A stretch of DNA of 64,000 nucleotides, taken from positions 1 through 64,000 of the forward strand of contig JANNNE010000211.1 in assembly GCA_031398385.1 (NCBI GenBank). Direction: 5' to 3'. The position numbers and the translations under genes were made by a program. Under the pieces are notes generated by a model. The model saw only the letters and a program-made list of their open reading frames with translations. It was not told the DNA's origin and did not search any database. Shown piece by piece: positions 25,887 to 33,641 of this stretch; the first letter of the stretch is position 1; each line of letters begins with the position of its first letter. Source of the stretch: Ideonella_A sp031398385. Lineage in GTDB: Bacteria > Pseudomonadota > Gammaproteobacteria > Burkholderiales > Burkholderiaceae_C.

Positions 25887-27458
25887 TCAGCGAAGTTTTT
25901 TCTTGCGTGTGGCCCGCGCCAATCGGTTCATCGACTTGACCCCGCCACCGATCAACGCCTGCTGACGTGCGATCAGCCAGCCTCGGGCGAACCAGTCACG
26001 GTGACCGGCGTCGGGCCGATCAAATGCCCGCAATGCCGTCGCCAGATCATTGATCTCGCCCAGCACCTGCTGGGCTTGTTTCAACGGCTTTCTGATCGCC
26101 TTGGCCCGCCGTTTATCGAGTACGTCATCCGCAGCATCGATCGCATACCGCAGGCGCTTGACGTGTTTGCGCAGTTGGTGACGGGCGTTTTCATCCAACT
26201 CGTCGAAGTTGCCCGCAGCGCGCGAGATCGAAGCTTGCCAGTGACCGAGCCGACGCAGCAGCAGCCTGCGCAGCCGGGCCGTTCTTGCCGGCTTGCCGCC
26301 CGAATGCCCAGGATCCGGCAATGACAGCGTGCTGTCAACCGAGGCGTGCGCGTCGACCATTGCCGACAGCGTCACCTCGACCAGGCTCAGCAACAGGGAT
26401 TGACTGGGCGACGAACGCACCAGCTCGACCGTCCCGGCATCGGCATCGTCGGAGCCAGGCAACGGCAATTCGCCGCCCTCGCCAGCCTGGCGCAGCGCGG
26501 CCTGGATGTCGGCCGAAACCGGTCCGGCCAGCACCGAGCGATCACGACCTGCACCCAGGCCGCGGAACAGATCGGCCGCGGGCTCGACCAGCGGCAAGCC
26601 CAGTTCGGCGGCCGCCGGATCGTCACCGAACAGACGCAGCATGACACGCAGGCGACGCAGCATGACGCGCAACTGGTGCACGTGTTCGGGGTCGAAGCGG
26701 CCACTGGCGATCTGCGACGCATTGGCAAGGATCGGATTGCGCACGCTGGCGATCGACGCCTGCAGCGCCATCCGCGGCGGGTGTTGCTCGTGCAGCGCCG
26801 ATTGCGCAATGTCAGCGTGCGGCGGGGAGACATTCAAACCCCTGGACAACAGATCGCCGCGCTCGGCCTTGCTGCGGGTATCCAGCCAGAGCCCGAAGCG
26901 CATGGCCCAGCGGCGTGCCACATCGATCACCGCCATCGGGTGGCCGGTGATCAATTCGATTTCAAGCTCGCAAATCGCGAGGCGATCACCCGCGCCAATC
27001 AGCTGGCCTTCGTCGAACGCCAGTTCGACGGTTCCGAAACGGGTTTTCAGTTGACGCTGCAAGCGCATCACCTCGCTGCGGTAGCTGCACTGCAGGCGGT
27101 CATCGGGATTGGACGCCAACAAGTCGATCAGCTGATCGCCCAGCGGCACACCGCGGTGCCGCAGCGGGTCGACATCGGGCGGGGTGTTGATGTCGTCCCC
27201 GTCGTCCAGCGGGTGGTTGCACTCCTCGCGTCCCAGGCCATCCGGCGCCGCTCCCTTCAGCGTCTGGACCCAGGCCGCACCCTCACGGCGCACCCGCAGG
27301 GCGATGCCGGAGCGCGCCAGCAGCCGCTGCGGTGTGTCGAAGTAGCTGGCCTGCAGACGCAGCGGACGCAAGGCCGGTCGCTTGCTCCCCGCGACGAACG
27401 CCCGCACGGCATCGCGTCGGGCTGGCGGAATCTGGAATTTGAGCTCGAATTCGATCAT
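25887..27458 (-). CDS. CYTH-CHAD domain protein (triphosphate/polyphosphate-related)
   Basis: 523 residues from the ATG at 27458; upstream in-frame starts would add residues without family similarity. The N-terminal CYTH domain (about 1-200) has the ExExK signature (EFELK) that binds metal and triphosphate. The C-terminal CHAD domain (about 230-520) shows repeated basic helices (HVHQLRVMLRRLRVMLRLF, ARHQLRKHVKRLRYAID). Such proteins hydrolyse inorganic triphosphate or bind polyphosphate granules. It converges with the SulP gene and is divergent from the DUF3460-scpA pair. No polyphosphate kinase or phosphatase is nearby. Confidence 0.9.
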   Translation of the reverse strand: MIEFELKFQIPPARRDAVRAFVAGSKRPALRPLRLQASYFDTPQRLLARSGIALRVRREGAAWVQTLKGAAPDGLGREECNHPLDDGDDINTPPDVDPLRHRGVPLGDQLIDLLASNPDDRLQCSYRSEVMRLQRQLKTRFGTVELAFDEGQLIGAGDRLAICELEIELITGHPMAVIDVARRWAMRFGLWLDTRSKAERGDLLSRGLNVSPPHADIAQSALHEQHPPRMALQASIASVRNPILANASQIASGRFDPEHVHQLRVMLRRLRVMLRLFGDDPAAAELGLPLVEPAADLFRGLGAGRDRSVLAGPVSADIQAALRQAGEGGELPLPGSDDADAGTVELVRSSPSQSLLLSLVEVTLSAMVDAHASVDSTLSLPDPGHSGGKPARTARLRRLLLRRLGHWQASISRAAGNFDELDENARHQLRKHVKRLRYAIDAADDVLDKRRAKAIRKPLKQAQQVLGEINDLATALRAFDRPDAGHRDWFARGWLIARQQALIGGGVKSMNRLARATRKKKLR

Positions 27459-27717
27459 CGGCCGGATGATGCCTCGCCGACCCGGGAAATCTGATGACAT
27501 TCGCCAACCGGCCGAGGGGCCTTCCGCGGCCGGATCCGGCACTCATTCCGGAGCCCGGCGTGCCGCGACCGGCCGGGCCCGCAGCCTCGGGCACCGACCT
27601 CTGGACCGCGCCGCTGATTTTCCTACCGCCACCCGCATCGGCGGAACCGGATCGGCGAGGTCGTAAAATCGCCCGAACTCTTCAGTGCCCGGGTCGCGTA
27701 CCCTGGCCGAAACCCGC

Positions 27718-27921
27718 ATGCCGCTGTTCTGGAAGCACTACAAGTCCGACGTCACCTCGTTCATCGAGGATCTGAAAGCCAAGCGGCCGACGCTGGAGGC
27801 CGAGCAGCGCCAGGGTCGCGCGCTGCTGTGGGACAAACGCATCGACTTCGATGCGCAGGCGGCTGCCGCCGAAATGCGGGTGGCCCAGAAGCCTTACGTC
27901 TACCAGCCGAAAACGGACTGA
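27718..27921 (+). CDS. DUF3460 family small protein
   Basis: 67 residues, started at the ATG at 27718 so that it begins MPLFWKHYKSDVTSFIEDL. The family is short, polar and found mainly in Burkholderiales, usually just before scpA; the C-terminal AQKPYVYQ is characteristic. Its function is unknown. A TAAAAT sequence at 27664-27669 could be the -10 box of its promoter, although a matching -35 box is poor. The scpA start is 104 nt downstream, and the context agrees with other genomes. Confidence 0.85.
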   Translation: MPLFWKHYKSDVTSFIEDLKAKRPTLEAEQRQGRALLWDKRIDFDAQAAAAEMRVAQKPYVYQPKTD

Positions 27922-28024
27922 GCAAGCTGCTGTCGGCGCTTTCGGACCACCCTCCAAGCCACAACCTCGTTCACCAGCCCTCGAAGGCGCAGGGCGCGGT
28001 CGCCACATTGCACATCCAGCCCAG

Positions 28025-28867
28025 ATGGACGAATTGACATTGCCCGTTGACGATCCGGCCACTGAAATCGGCCCCCAGGTGGTCGACAGCGTCGCGGTGG
28101 CTCGGCTGTACGGCGAGCCCTTGTTCGCGATGCCGCATGATCTGTACATCCCGCCCGATGCGCTGGAGGTTTTTCTCGAGGCCTTCGAAGGGCCTCTGGA
28201 CCTGCTGCTCTACCTGATCCGCAGGCAGAACTTCAACATCCTCGACATTCCGCTGGCCGACGTGACCCGCCAGTATCTGGCCTATGTCGATCAGATCCGC
28301 AAGACCAACCTCGAGCTGGCCAGCGAATATCTGCTGATGGCAGCGATGCTGATCGAGATCAAGTCGCGCATGCTGCTGCCGCCCAAGCGCAATGCCGATG
28401 GCGGAGAAGTCGAGGATCCGCGGGCCGAACTGGTGCGGCGCCTGATCGAATACGAGCAGATCAAGCTGGCGGCCGCGCGCCTGGACGCCTTGCCGGTGCA
28501 CGGGCGGGATTTCCTTCGCGCGCAGATCCACATCGAGCAATCATTGACGCCGCGCCTGCCCGATGTCGAGCCCGACGAGATCCGGGCGGCCTGGGCCGAG
28601 CTGATGAAACGCGCACGCCTGAACCAGCATCACACGATCAGCCGCGAGCAGCTCAGCGTTCGGGAACACATGAGCATCGTGCTGCGCCGGCTGCAAGGGC
28701 GTCGCTTCGTCGAGTTCGAAGACCTGTTCGAGGTGCGCCGCGGCCCGGCGGTGCTGGTCGTCACCTTCATCGCCCTGCTCGAACTGGCGCGCGAGCGCCT
28801 GCTCGAGATCACCCAGGCCGAGGCTTTCGCACCGATCTACGTGCGGCTCAGCTACCAGCCGGCCTGA
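28025..28867 (+). CDS. scpA: Segregation and condensation protein A
   Basis: 280 residues from the ATG at 28025. ScpA is the kleisin that bridges SMC heads with ScpB in the bacterial condensin. The family signature is clear at FEGPLDLLLYLIRRQNFNILDIPLADVTRQYL (part of it, residues about 55-85), followed by EYLLMAAMLIEIKSRMLLP. The C-terminal winged-helix region is recognisable at RRFVEFEDLF. An N-terminal extension of about 45 residues is present, as in other betaproteobacteria. scpB is not next to it in this window. Confidence 0.94.
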   Translation: MDELTLPVDDPATEIGPQVVDSVAVARLYGEPLFAMPHDLYIPPDALEVFLEAFEGPLDLLLYLIRRQNFNILDIPLADVTRQYLAYVDQIRKTNLELASEYLLMAAMLIEIKSRMLLPPKRNADGGEVEDPRAELVRRLIEYEQIKLAAARLDALPVHGRDFLRAQIHIEQSLTPRLPDVEPDEIRAAWAELMKRARLNQHHTISREQLSVREHMSIVLRRLQGRRFVEFEDLFEVRRGPAVLVVTFIALLELARERLLEITQAEAFAPIYVRLSYQPA

Positions 28868-28964
28868 CCCCGGCCGGTGTTGCGCCAGCGTCGACGCGGG
28901 CTTGAGCCTGACGTCGTGCCGGCATGGAGTCAGCTGGAGCCCGACGCCGGTCTCGCAGCGCCCA

Positions 28965-30836
28965 TCAAGCCGGCTTGACTCCCAGCTTGAAAGAGATCAT
29001 CGCACGCAGCTTGTTCGGCACCACCGGCTTGATCAGCAGGTGGTAGTTTTCATCGTGCGCCTCTTTTTCATGGCCGGTCATGGTGCTGCCGGTCACGAGG
29101 ATGGCCGGGATGTCGGATTCGAAATGTCGGCGCAACGCCCGGATCGCCTCGGTTCCGGTGTGGCCCTCCTCGAGGCGATAGTCGACAATCAGCAGATCGG
29201 GGGCCGGGGCGGTCGGCTGGCCGGCCGACCAGATGCTGACCGCAGTGACGCTGTCGAAACTGGACAAGGTGGCGCCCCATTCCTTCAGCAAGACCTCGAG
29301 GCCCGCGCGCACCGCAGGCTCGTCTTCGACGACGACGATGTGACGGCCGGCCAGCGTGACATTGAGGCTCGGCTTGTAGGCCGGAACCAACGACGGGTTG
29401 CGGCTGATCCGCCCGGCCGGCAGCGTCAATGAAAACACCGTGCCTCGACCCGGCTGAGATCGAAGCTCGATCGGTGCACCCATCAGATCGGACAGACGCT
29501 TGACGATGGCCAGCCCCAACCCCAGGCCCTTGCGCTGACCGACCGCAGACGAATCGGCCTGCCAGGCCTCGGCGTCGGCCGCGATCTGATAGAACTCTTC
29601 GAAGATATGCTGCTGCTCGTCGGCCGCGATCCCGAGCCCGGTATCCCAGACCTGCAGCACGATGTGTTCACCGCGCCGCCGTGCCGCGACCAGCACGGTG
29701 CCGTCGACCGTATAACGGATCGCGTTCGACACCAGATTGCGCAGCACACGCTCGACCAACAGGGGATCGGCATGCACCACGTGTTTGCCGCCACGCAGGC
29801 GCAGCGCCAGGCCCTTCTCGAACGCAGTCGGTTCGAAATGCAGGCGCAGCTTGCGCAGGATGTCGTCGAACTCGAACGACTGGGGGTTGACCGACACCCC
29901 GCCAGTGTCGATGCGGGTGATGTCGAGCAGCTCGGAGAACAACGACTCGAGCGCGTCGACCGAGGCGTTGATGCTGTTGACCAGATGCGCAACCTCGTCG
30001 TTCTGCGCCTTGCTGCGCAGCGCCTCGGCAAACAGGCCCATCGCGTGCAGGGGCTGCCGCAGGTCATGGCTGGCGGCCGAGAAGAACTGCGTCTTCGCAC
30101 GGTTCGCGACCTCGGCCGCTCGCCGCGCTTCTTCCGCGGCCAGTTTTTCGGCGCGCAGCTGCACCAGCAGTTCGTCGGCATGGATCTTCAGATCGATGAC
30201 CCGCTGCAGGGCCTGCCGGTAGTTGCGCGCCAGCAGCGCGGTCATGCTGAAGATCAGCAGCAGGATGCCCGCCAGCTGCAGCCCGTAATCGTTGCCGACC
30301 AGCGCGACCCGCAGGGTCATCGGCAGGAAACACAGGGCGCCGAACAGCAGATAGACCCGCGGCTGCGACGCCAACACCGGCACCACCGCGACACAGAAGG
30401 TGTAGACGACGATGATCAGCGCGGTGCGCTGGTTGCTGTCGCCGTGCGGGTAGAACACCCAGGCCGCCAGCCCCCACATCGCCGCCGAGAACAAGGTGCC
30501 GACGTTCCAGAGCCGGCGCCAACGCCGCCATTGGGCAAGGGTTTCGGTGCGGGTGCTTAGAAAGCTGCGGTACAGCCACCAGCGCAGCGCCCATCCGGTA
30601 CTGGCCGGAACGAGCCAGAGCAGCGTCACCGCCAGCGGCGCCTTGGTGCGGAAGAGCAGCAGCACGACGAAAATGCCGGCCAGGTTGCCGGCCAGGATCG
30701 CCGGCATGTAGTCGAAGGTGCTGCGAACATCTTCGGAGAGCGCGGTCGACGCCGCTTCCTGTGCCGACAAGCTCGCCTGGAGGTCCTCGGCCAACGGCGA
30801 TGCCTGCCGGGACGAGATCTTGGCGGCCGTCGACAT
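28965..30836 (-). CDS. Membrane hybrid histidine kinase with C-terminal receiver
   Basis: 623 residues. About six membrane helices lie between 45 and 205 and no PAS domain is visible, so sensing may occur in the membrane. The kinase core has H257 in ASHDLRQPL, an N box LVSNAIRYT, and G boxes DTGLGIA and GLGLGLAIV. A receiver domain (about 500-620) ends the protein, with an acidic pair in VVEDEP, a phosphoacceptor in LLIVDYRL and the Lys in LIKP. It starts 3 nt after the LuxR-type regulator and is clearly its partner. The stimulus is unknown. Confidence 0.9.
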   Translation of the reverse strand: MSTAAKISSRQASPLAEDLQASLSAQEAASTALSEDVRSTFDYMPAILAGNLAGIFVVLLLFRTKAPLAVTLLWLVPASTGWALRWWLYRSFLSTRTETLAQWRRWRRLWNVGTLFSAAMWGLAAWVFYPHGDSNQRTALIIVVYTFCVAVVPVLASQPRVYLLFGALCFLPMTLRVALVGNDYGLQLAGILLLIFSMTALLARNYRQALQRVIDLKIHADELLVQLRAEKLAAEEARRAAEVANRAKTQFFSAASHDLRQPLHAMGLFAEALRSKAQNDEVAHLVNSINASVDALESLFSELLDITRIDTGGVSVNPQSFEFDDILRKLRLHFEPTAFEKGLALRLRGGKHVVHADPLLVERVLRNLVSNAIRYTVDGTVLVAARRRGEHIVLQVWDTGLGIAADEQQHIFEEFYQIAADAEAWQADSSAVGQRKGLGLGLAIVKRLSDLMGAPIELRSQPGRGTVFSLTLPAGRISRNPSLVPAYKPSLNVTLAGRHIVVVEDEPAVRAGLEVLLKEWGATLSSFDSVTAVSIWSAGQPTAPAPDLLIVDYRLEEGHTGTEAIRALRRHFESDIPAILVTGSTMTGHEKEAHDENYHLLIKPVVPNKLRAMISFKLGVKPA

Positions 30837-30839
30837 GCC

Positions 30840-31583
30840 TCAGTTTCGCCCGCTCTGCCGGGCACGCCAGGCGCCCAGGCCACCGGGGGCCTGCGACATC
30901 TGGCCGACTGCCAGCACCGCCTGGGTGCGGGTGTTCACATCAAGTGCCCGCAGCACGGCGGCAACATGATCCTTGACGGTTTCGACCGACAGATTGAGTT
31001 CGCGGGCAATCAGCTTGTTGGGTTTGCCCTGGAGCAGCTGCGCCAGCACCTCGGTCTGTCTGGGCGTCAGGCCCAGCGCTTCCAGCCCGGCCGGGGCGCG
31101 CTGGAAATCGCTGCCCCAGGCGGCCGACTGGACGGTCGAGCCACGGCCGGGATCGGCGAGATTCGACGCGGGCGCACCGGTCGGCGGCCCGCCCATGCTC
31201 ATCGGCGGCACATAGATGCCACCGGACATGACCATGTGCAAGGCCTCGAACAAGGTGTCATTGCTGGCGCGTTTGGGGACGAAACCCATCGCACCGAGGT
31301 CGATCGACCGGATCACGTCGCTGGTGCGATCGGAGGCCGACAACACCACCACCGGGATCGCCGGATAGGCGTTGCGGAATTCGGTCAACACATCGAAACC
31401 ATCGGCATCGCCGAGCTGCAGGTCGAGCAGCACCAGATCGAAGTCCGCATCGCGCTGCAGGATCTCGCGCGCTGCCCGGGCACCGCTGGCACCGATCACG
31501 CTGAGGTGGTCACCGAGGCCCTGGATGACCTGCTGCAAGGCAACCAGAATCAGCGGGTGGTCATCGATCAACAAGACTTTCAT
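30840..31583 (-). CDS. LuxR/NarL-type response regulator
   Basis: 247 residues from the ATG at 31583, which gives the standard start MKVLLIDDHPL; a GTG 33 bases upstream is less likely. Receiver domain about 1-120 with D7/D8, phosphoacceptor D54 and Lys in FVPKRAS. A Gly/Pro-rich linker of about 45 residues separates it from the C-terminal helix-turn-helix (LTPRQTEVLAQLLQGKPNKLIARELNLSVETVKDHV in part). It is encoded immediately before the hybrid kinase. A GC-rich palindrome at 31646-31659 lies 63-76 bp upstream of the start and may be its own operator or the terminator of the upstream operon. Confidence 0.9.
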   Translation of the reverse strand: MKVLLIDDHPLILVALQQVIQGLGDHLSVIGASGARAAREILQRDADFDLVLLDLQLGDADGFDVLTEFRNAYPAIPVVVLSASDRTSDVIRSIDLGAMGFVPKRASNDTLFEALHMVMSGGIYVPPMSMGGPPTGAPASNLADPGRGSTVQSAAWGSDFQRAPAGLEALGLTPRQTEVLAQLLQGKPNKLIARELNLSVETVKDHVAAVLRALDVNTRTQAVLAVGQMSQAPGGLGAWRARQSGRN

Positions 31584-31645
31584 CAATGTTTTCCCGGTGG
31601 TGGCTGGTTGAACCATCGTATGCCTTCCCCCGCTGGAGGGGCAGA

Positions 31646-31659
31646 CCCCCGGTCGGGGG
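31646..31659. repeat. CCCCC-N4-GGGGG palindrome between maoC and the response regulator
   Basis: A 14-bp region with CCCCC and GGGGG arms around GGTC. Flanking bases (31627-31641) contain a second C-run/G-run pair, so alternative hairpins can form. On the minus strand it follows the MaoC stop codon and precedes the response-regulator gene. No U-tract follows, so an operator is about as likely as a terminator. Confidence 0.4.
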
Positions 31660-31682
31660 AATCGAGCTGCGGACGAACCGCC

Positions 31683-32135
31683 TCAGGTATACCGCCGGCT
31701 GATCGATTCGGCAATGCAGACCGGTTTGGCGGACCCTTCGCGCTCGACGCTGACCTCGACGGTCAATTGCGCTCCGCCTTCGATCACGTCGAACGAGAGC
31801 AGCTTGATGCGGCCGCGCAGCCGGCTTCCGACCGGCACCGGCGCGGTGAAACGGACCCGGTTCAAGCCGTAGTTGACACCCATTCGCACATCGGCAATGG
31901 CGAACGCCGATGCGGTCATTTCCGGCAGCAGACTGAGCGTCAGAAAGCCGTGGGCGATCGTGGTGCCGAACGGACCCGCCGCAGCACGCGCCGGGTCGAC
32001 ATGGATCCATTGATGATCGCCGGTGGCCTGCGCAAACAGGTCGATGCGCTCCTGCTCGATGCTGATCCAGTCGCTGTCGCCCAGGTGCTGGCCGACCAGC
32101 GCCTGCATATCGTTCAGCTTGTCAAACGTCTTCAT
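31683..32135 (-). CDS. MaoC-family (R)-specific enoyl-CoA hydratase-like protein
   Basis: 150 residues, a single hot-dog fold. The hydratase-2 motif with the catalytic Asp/His is visible: FAQATGDHQWIHVDPARA, followed by GTTIAHGFLTLSLLP. This is the form of the MaoC/NodN dehydratases of about 150 residues that act on acyl-CoA chains, for instance in beta-oxidation or supply of hydroxyacyl-CoA. It lies 9 nt downstream of the ParA-like gene, so the two are likely co-transcribed, although no functional link is known. Confidence 0.88.
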   Translation of the reverse strand: MKTFDKLNDMQALVGQHLGDSDWISIEQERIDLFAQATGDHQWIHVDPARAAAGPFGTTIAHGFLTLSLLPEMTASAFAIADVRMGVNYGLNRVRFTAPVPVGSRLRGRIKLLSFDVIEGGAQLTVEVSVEREGSAKPVCIAESISRRYT

Positions 32136-32144
32136 TGCAGCGTC

Positions 32145-32780
32145 TCATTCGTAGGTGGTGCGATCCGATTCCAGCCATTCGACGATCGGTCGCCATTGCT
32201 CGAGGTCGCGTTCGACCCGGTTCGGGTTCAGATCCCACAAGGTCAGGCCGCGTGCCGCAAGCTGCACGTAGTTCTGCGTATCCCTCAACTGACCGACCAC
32301 CGGCAACGGCAGTGTTGCCAGGAACTGGCGCAGTTGATCGGCCGAGATCGTATTTTCCCGCACCCGCATCGCGATCAGCCCGATGCGCAACTTGGCAGCA
32401 CGCTTGTGGGCCAGCAGATCAGTGACGAAGGGATGGGTTGCCTGGATGTCGAACAAGCTCGGTTGCAGCGGAATCAGCACCCGGTCGGCCAGCCTTAGCA
32501 CCGCGTCCAGCCGCTTGCCGTGCAGTGCGGCCGGCGTGTCGAGCACGACATGGCTGGTGCCCTTGGGGGGCTTGACCACGTCGCCGCGGTCGATTTCCCA
32601 GCTGAGGATTGGCGCCAGTTCGGGCGGACGCAATGCCAGCCATTGCCGTGACGAGTGCTGGCGGTCGACATCACCGAGCATGACCGCATGGCCGCGCGAC
32701 GCGAAGAAGCCCGCCAATTGCGTCGACAGGGTGCTCTTCCCCACCCCACCCTTGGGATTAGCCACCACGATGACCGGCAT
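32145..32780 (-). CDS. ParA-family ATPase, orphan
   Basis: 211 residues. The deviant Walker A KGGVGKST lies at about 10-17, followed by LAGFFASRGHAVMLGDVD. The Walker B-like strand reads HVVLDTPAAL. This is the short MinD/ParA type with no N-terminal DNA-binding domain. No parB, CheW, McdB-like or other cargo adaptor gene is adjacent, and the only operon partner is the MaoC-like gene. It could position some protein assembly over the nucleoid; which one cannot be told from this sequence. The start has a TCCTCC-complement AGGAGGA upstream, an unusually strong ribosome site. Confidence 0.88.
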   Translation of the reverse strand: MPVIVVANPKGGVGKSTLSTQLAGFFASRGHAVMLGDVDRQHSSRQWLALRPPELAPILSWEIDRGDVVKPPKGTSHVVLDTPAALHGKRLDAVLRLADRVLIPLQPSLFDIQATHPFVTDLLAHKRAAKLRIGLIAMRVRENTISADQLRQFLATLPLPVVGQLRDTQNYVQLAARGLTLWDLNPNRVERDLEQWRPIVEWLESDRTTYE

Positions 32781-32963
32781 CTGTCCTCCTCGGATTTACG
32801 CCTCGATGCAGAGCCGAGTTGCCGTCGACCCGGACCGGTTGGTCGGTTTGCGGCAATACTGCCAGCAATTGCCAATAATGCCAGGGTCTCCGAACTCGCA
32901 GGAATTGCCTGCGCCGGATCCCGGCGATTCGACCGGACCCCCTTCAGACGCCCCACCTCGTCG

Positions 32964-33641
32964 ATGCAAGCTGCCAAGACCCTGGTGATCGTTGCCCATC
33001 CGGCGATGGAATATTCACGCCTGAACCGGCGCCTGATGCGCGCCGCGGCCCGATCTTCGCCCGCTGGACAGAACGGTGCCAACACGGTGGAGGTGCGTGA
33101 CCTGTATGCGCTCTATCCGGACTATCTGATCGACGTCAAGGCCGAACAGGCGGCCTTGTCGCGGGCCAGCCTGATCGTCTGGCTGCACCCGCTGCACTGG
33201 TACAGCATGCCGCCGCTGATGAAGCTGTGGCTCGACGAGGTGCTGGCTTTCGGCTGGGCCTACGGTCCGGACGGCCACGCCTTGCGCGGCAAGGACCTGT
33301 GGCTGGTCACGAGCACCGGCGGGGCCGAAGAGTCGTATCGCCCGGACGGCTACAACCGCTATTTTTTCGACGCCTTCTTGCCGCCCTACGAGCAGACCGC
33401 GGCGCTGTGCGGCATGCGTTTCCTGGCGCCGATGGTGCTGCACGGTGCGCACCGGGTCGCGGCAGACGTCATCGATGGACATGCGGCGGTGTTCTCGCAG
33501 CGGCTGAGCAGTTATCCGGCCTGGCCCGAGCTCGAATTGCTCGACGACTGCGTCGACTGCGTGTTGCCGGACGATGCTCGCCCGCCGGTTCGTCAGGACA
33601 CAGCGCTGCCACCGATGGCAGCACGACTGGAACTTGGCTGA
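32964..33641 (+). CDS. kefF: KefF-type NAD(P)H:quinone oxidoreductase
   Basis: 225 residues from the ATG at 32964. It is a flavodoxin-like NAD(P)H dehydrogenase that activates the KefC potassium efflux channel. Visible features are VIVAHP near the start, RDLYALYPDYLIDV, the QAALSRASLIVWLHPLHWYS stretch that contacts FMN and substrate, and LVTSTGGAEESY. The stop shares one base with the kefC start (TGATG), so the two are translationally coupled. Upstream is a divergent promoter region shared with the ParA gene. Confidence 0.9.
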   Translation: MQAAKTLVIVAHPAMEYSRLNRRLMRAAARSSPAGQNGANTVEVRDLYALYPDYLIDVKAEQAALSRASLIVWLHPLHWYSMPPLMKLWLDEVLAFGWAYGPDGHALRGKDLWLVTSTGGAEESYRPDGYNRYFFDAFLPPYEQTAALCGMRFLAPMVLHGAHRVAADVIDGHAAVFSQRLSSYPAWPELELLDDCVDCVLPDDARPPVRQDTALPPMAARLELG

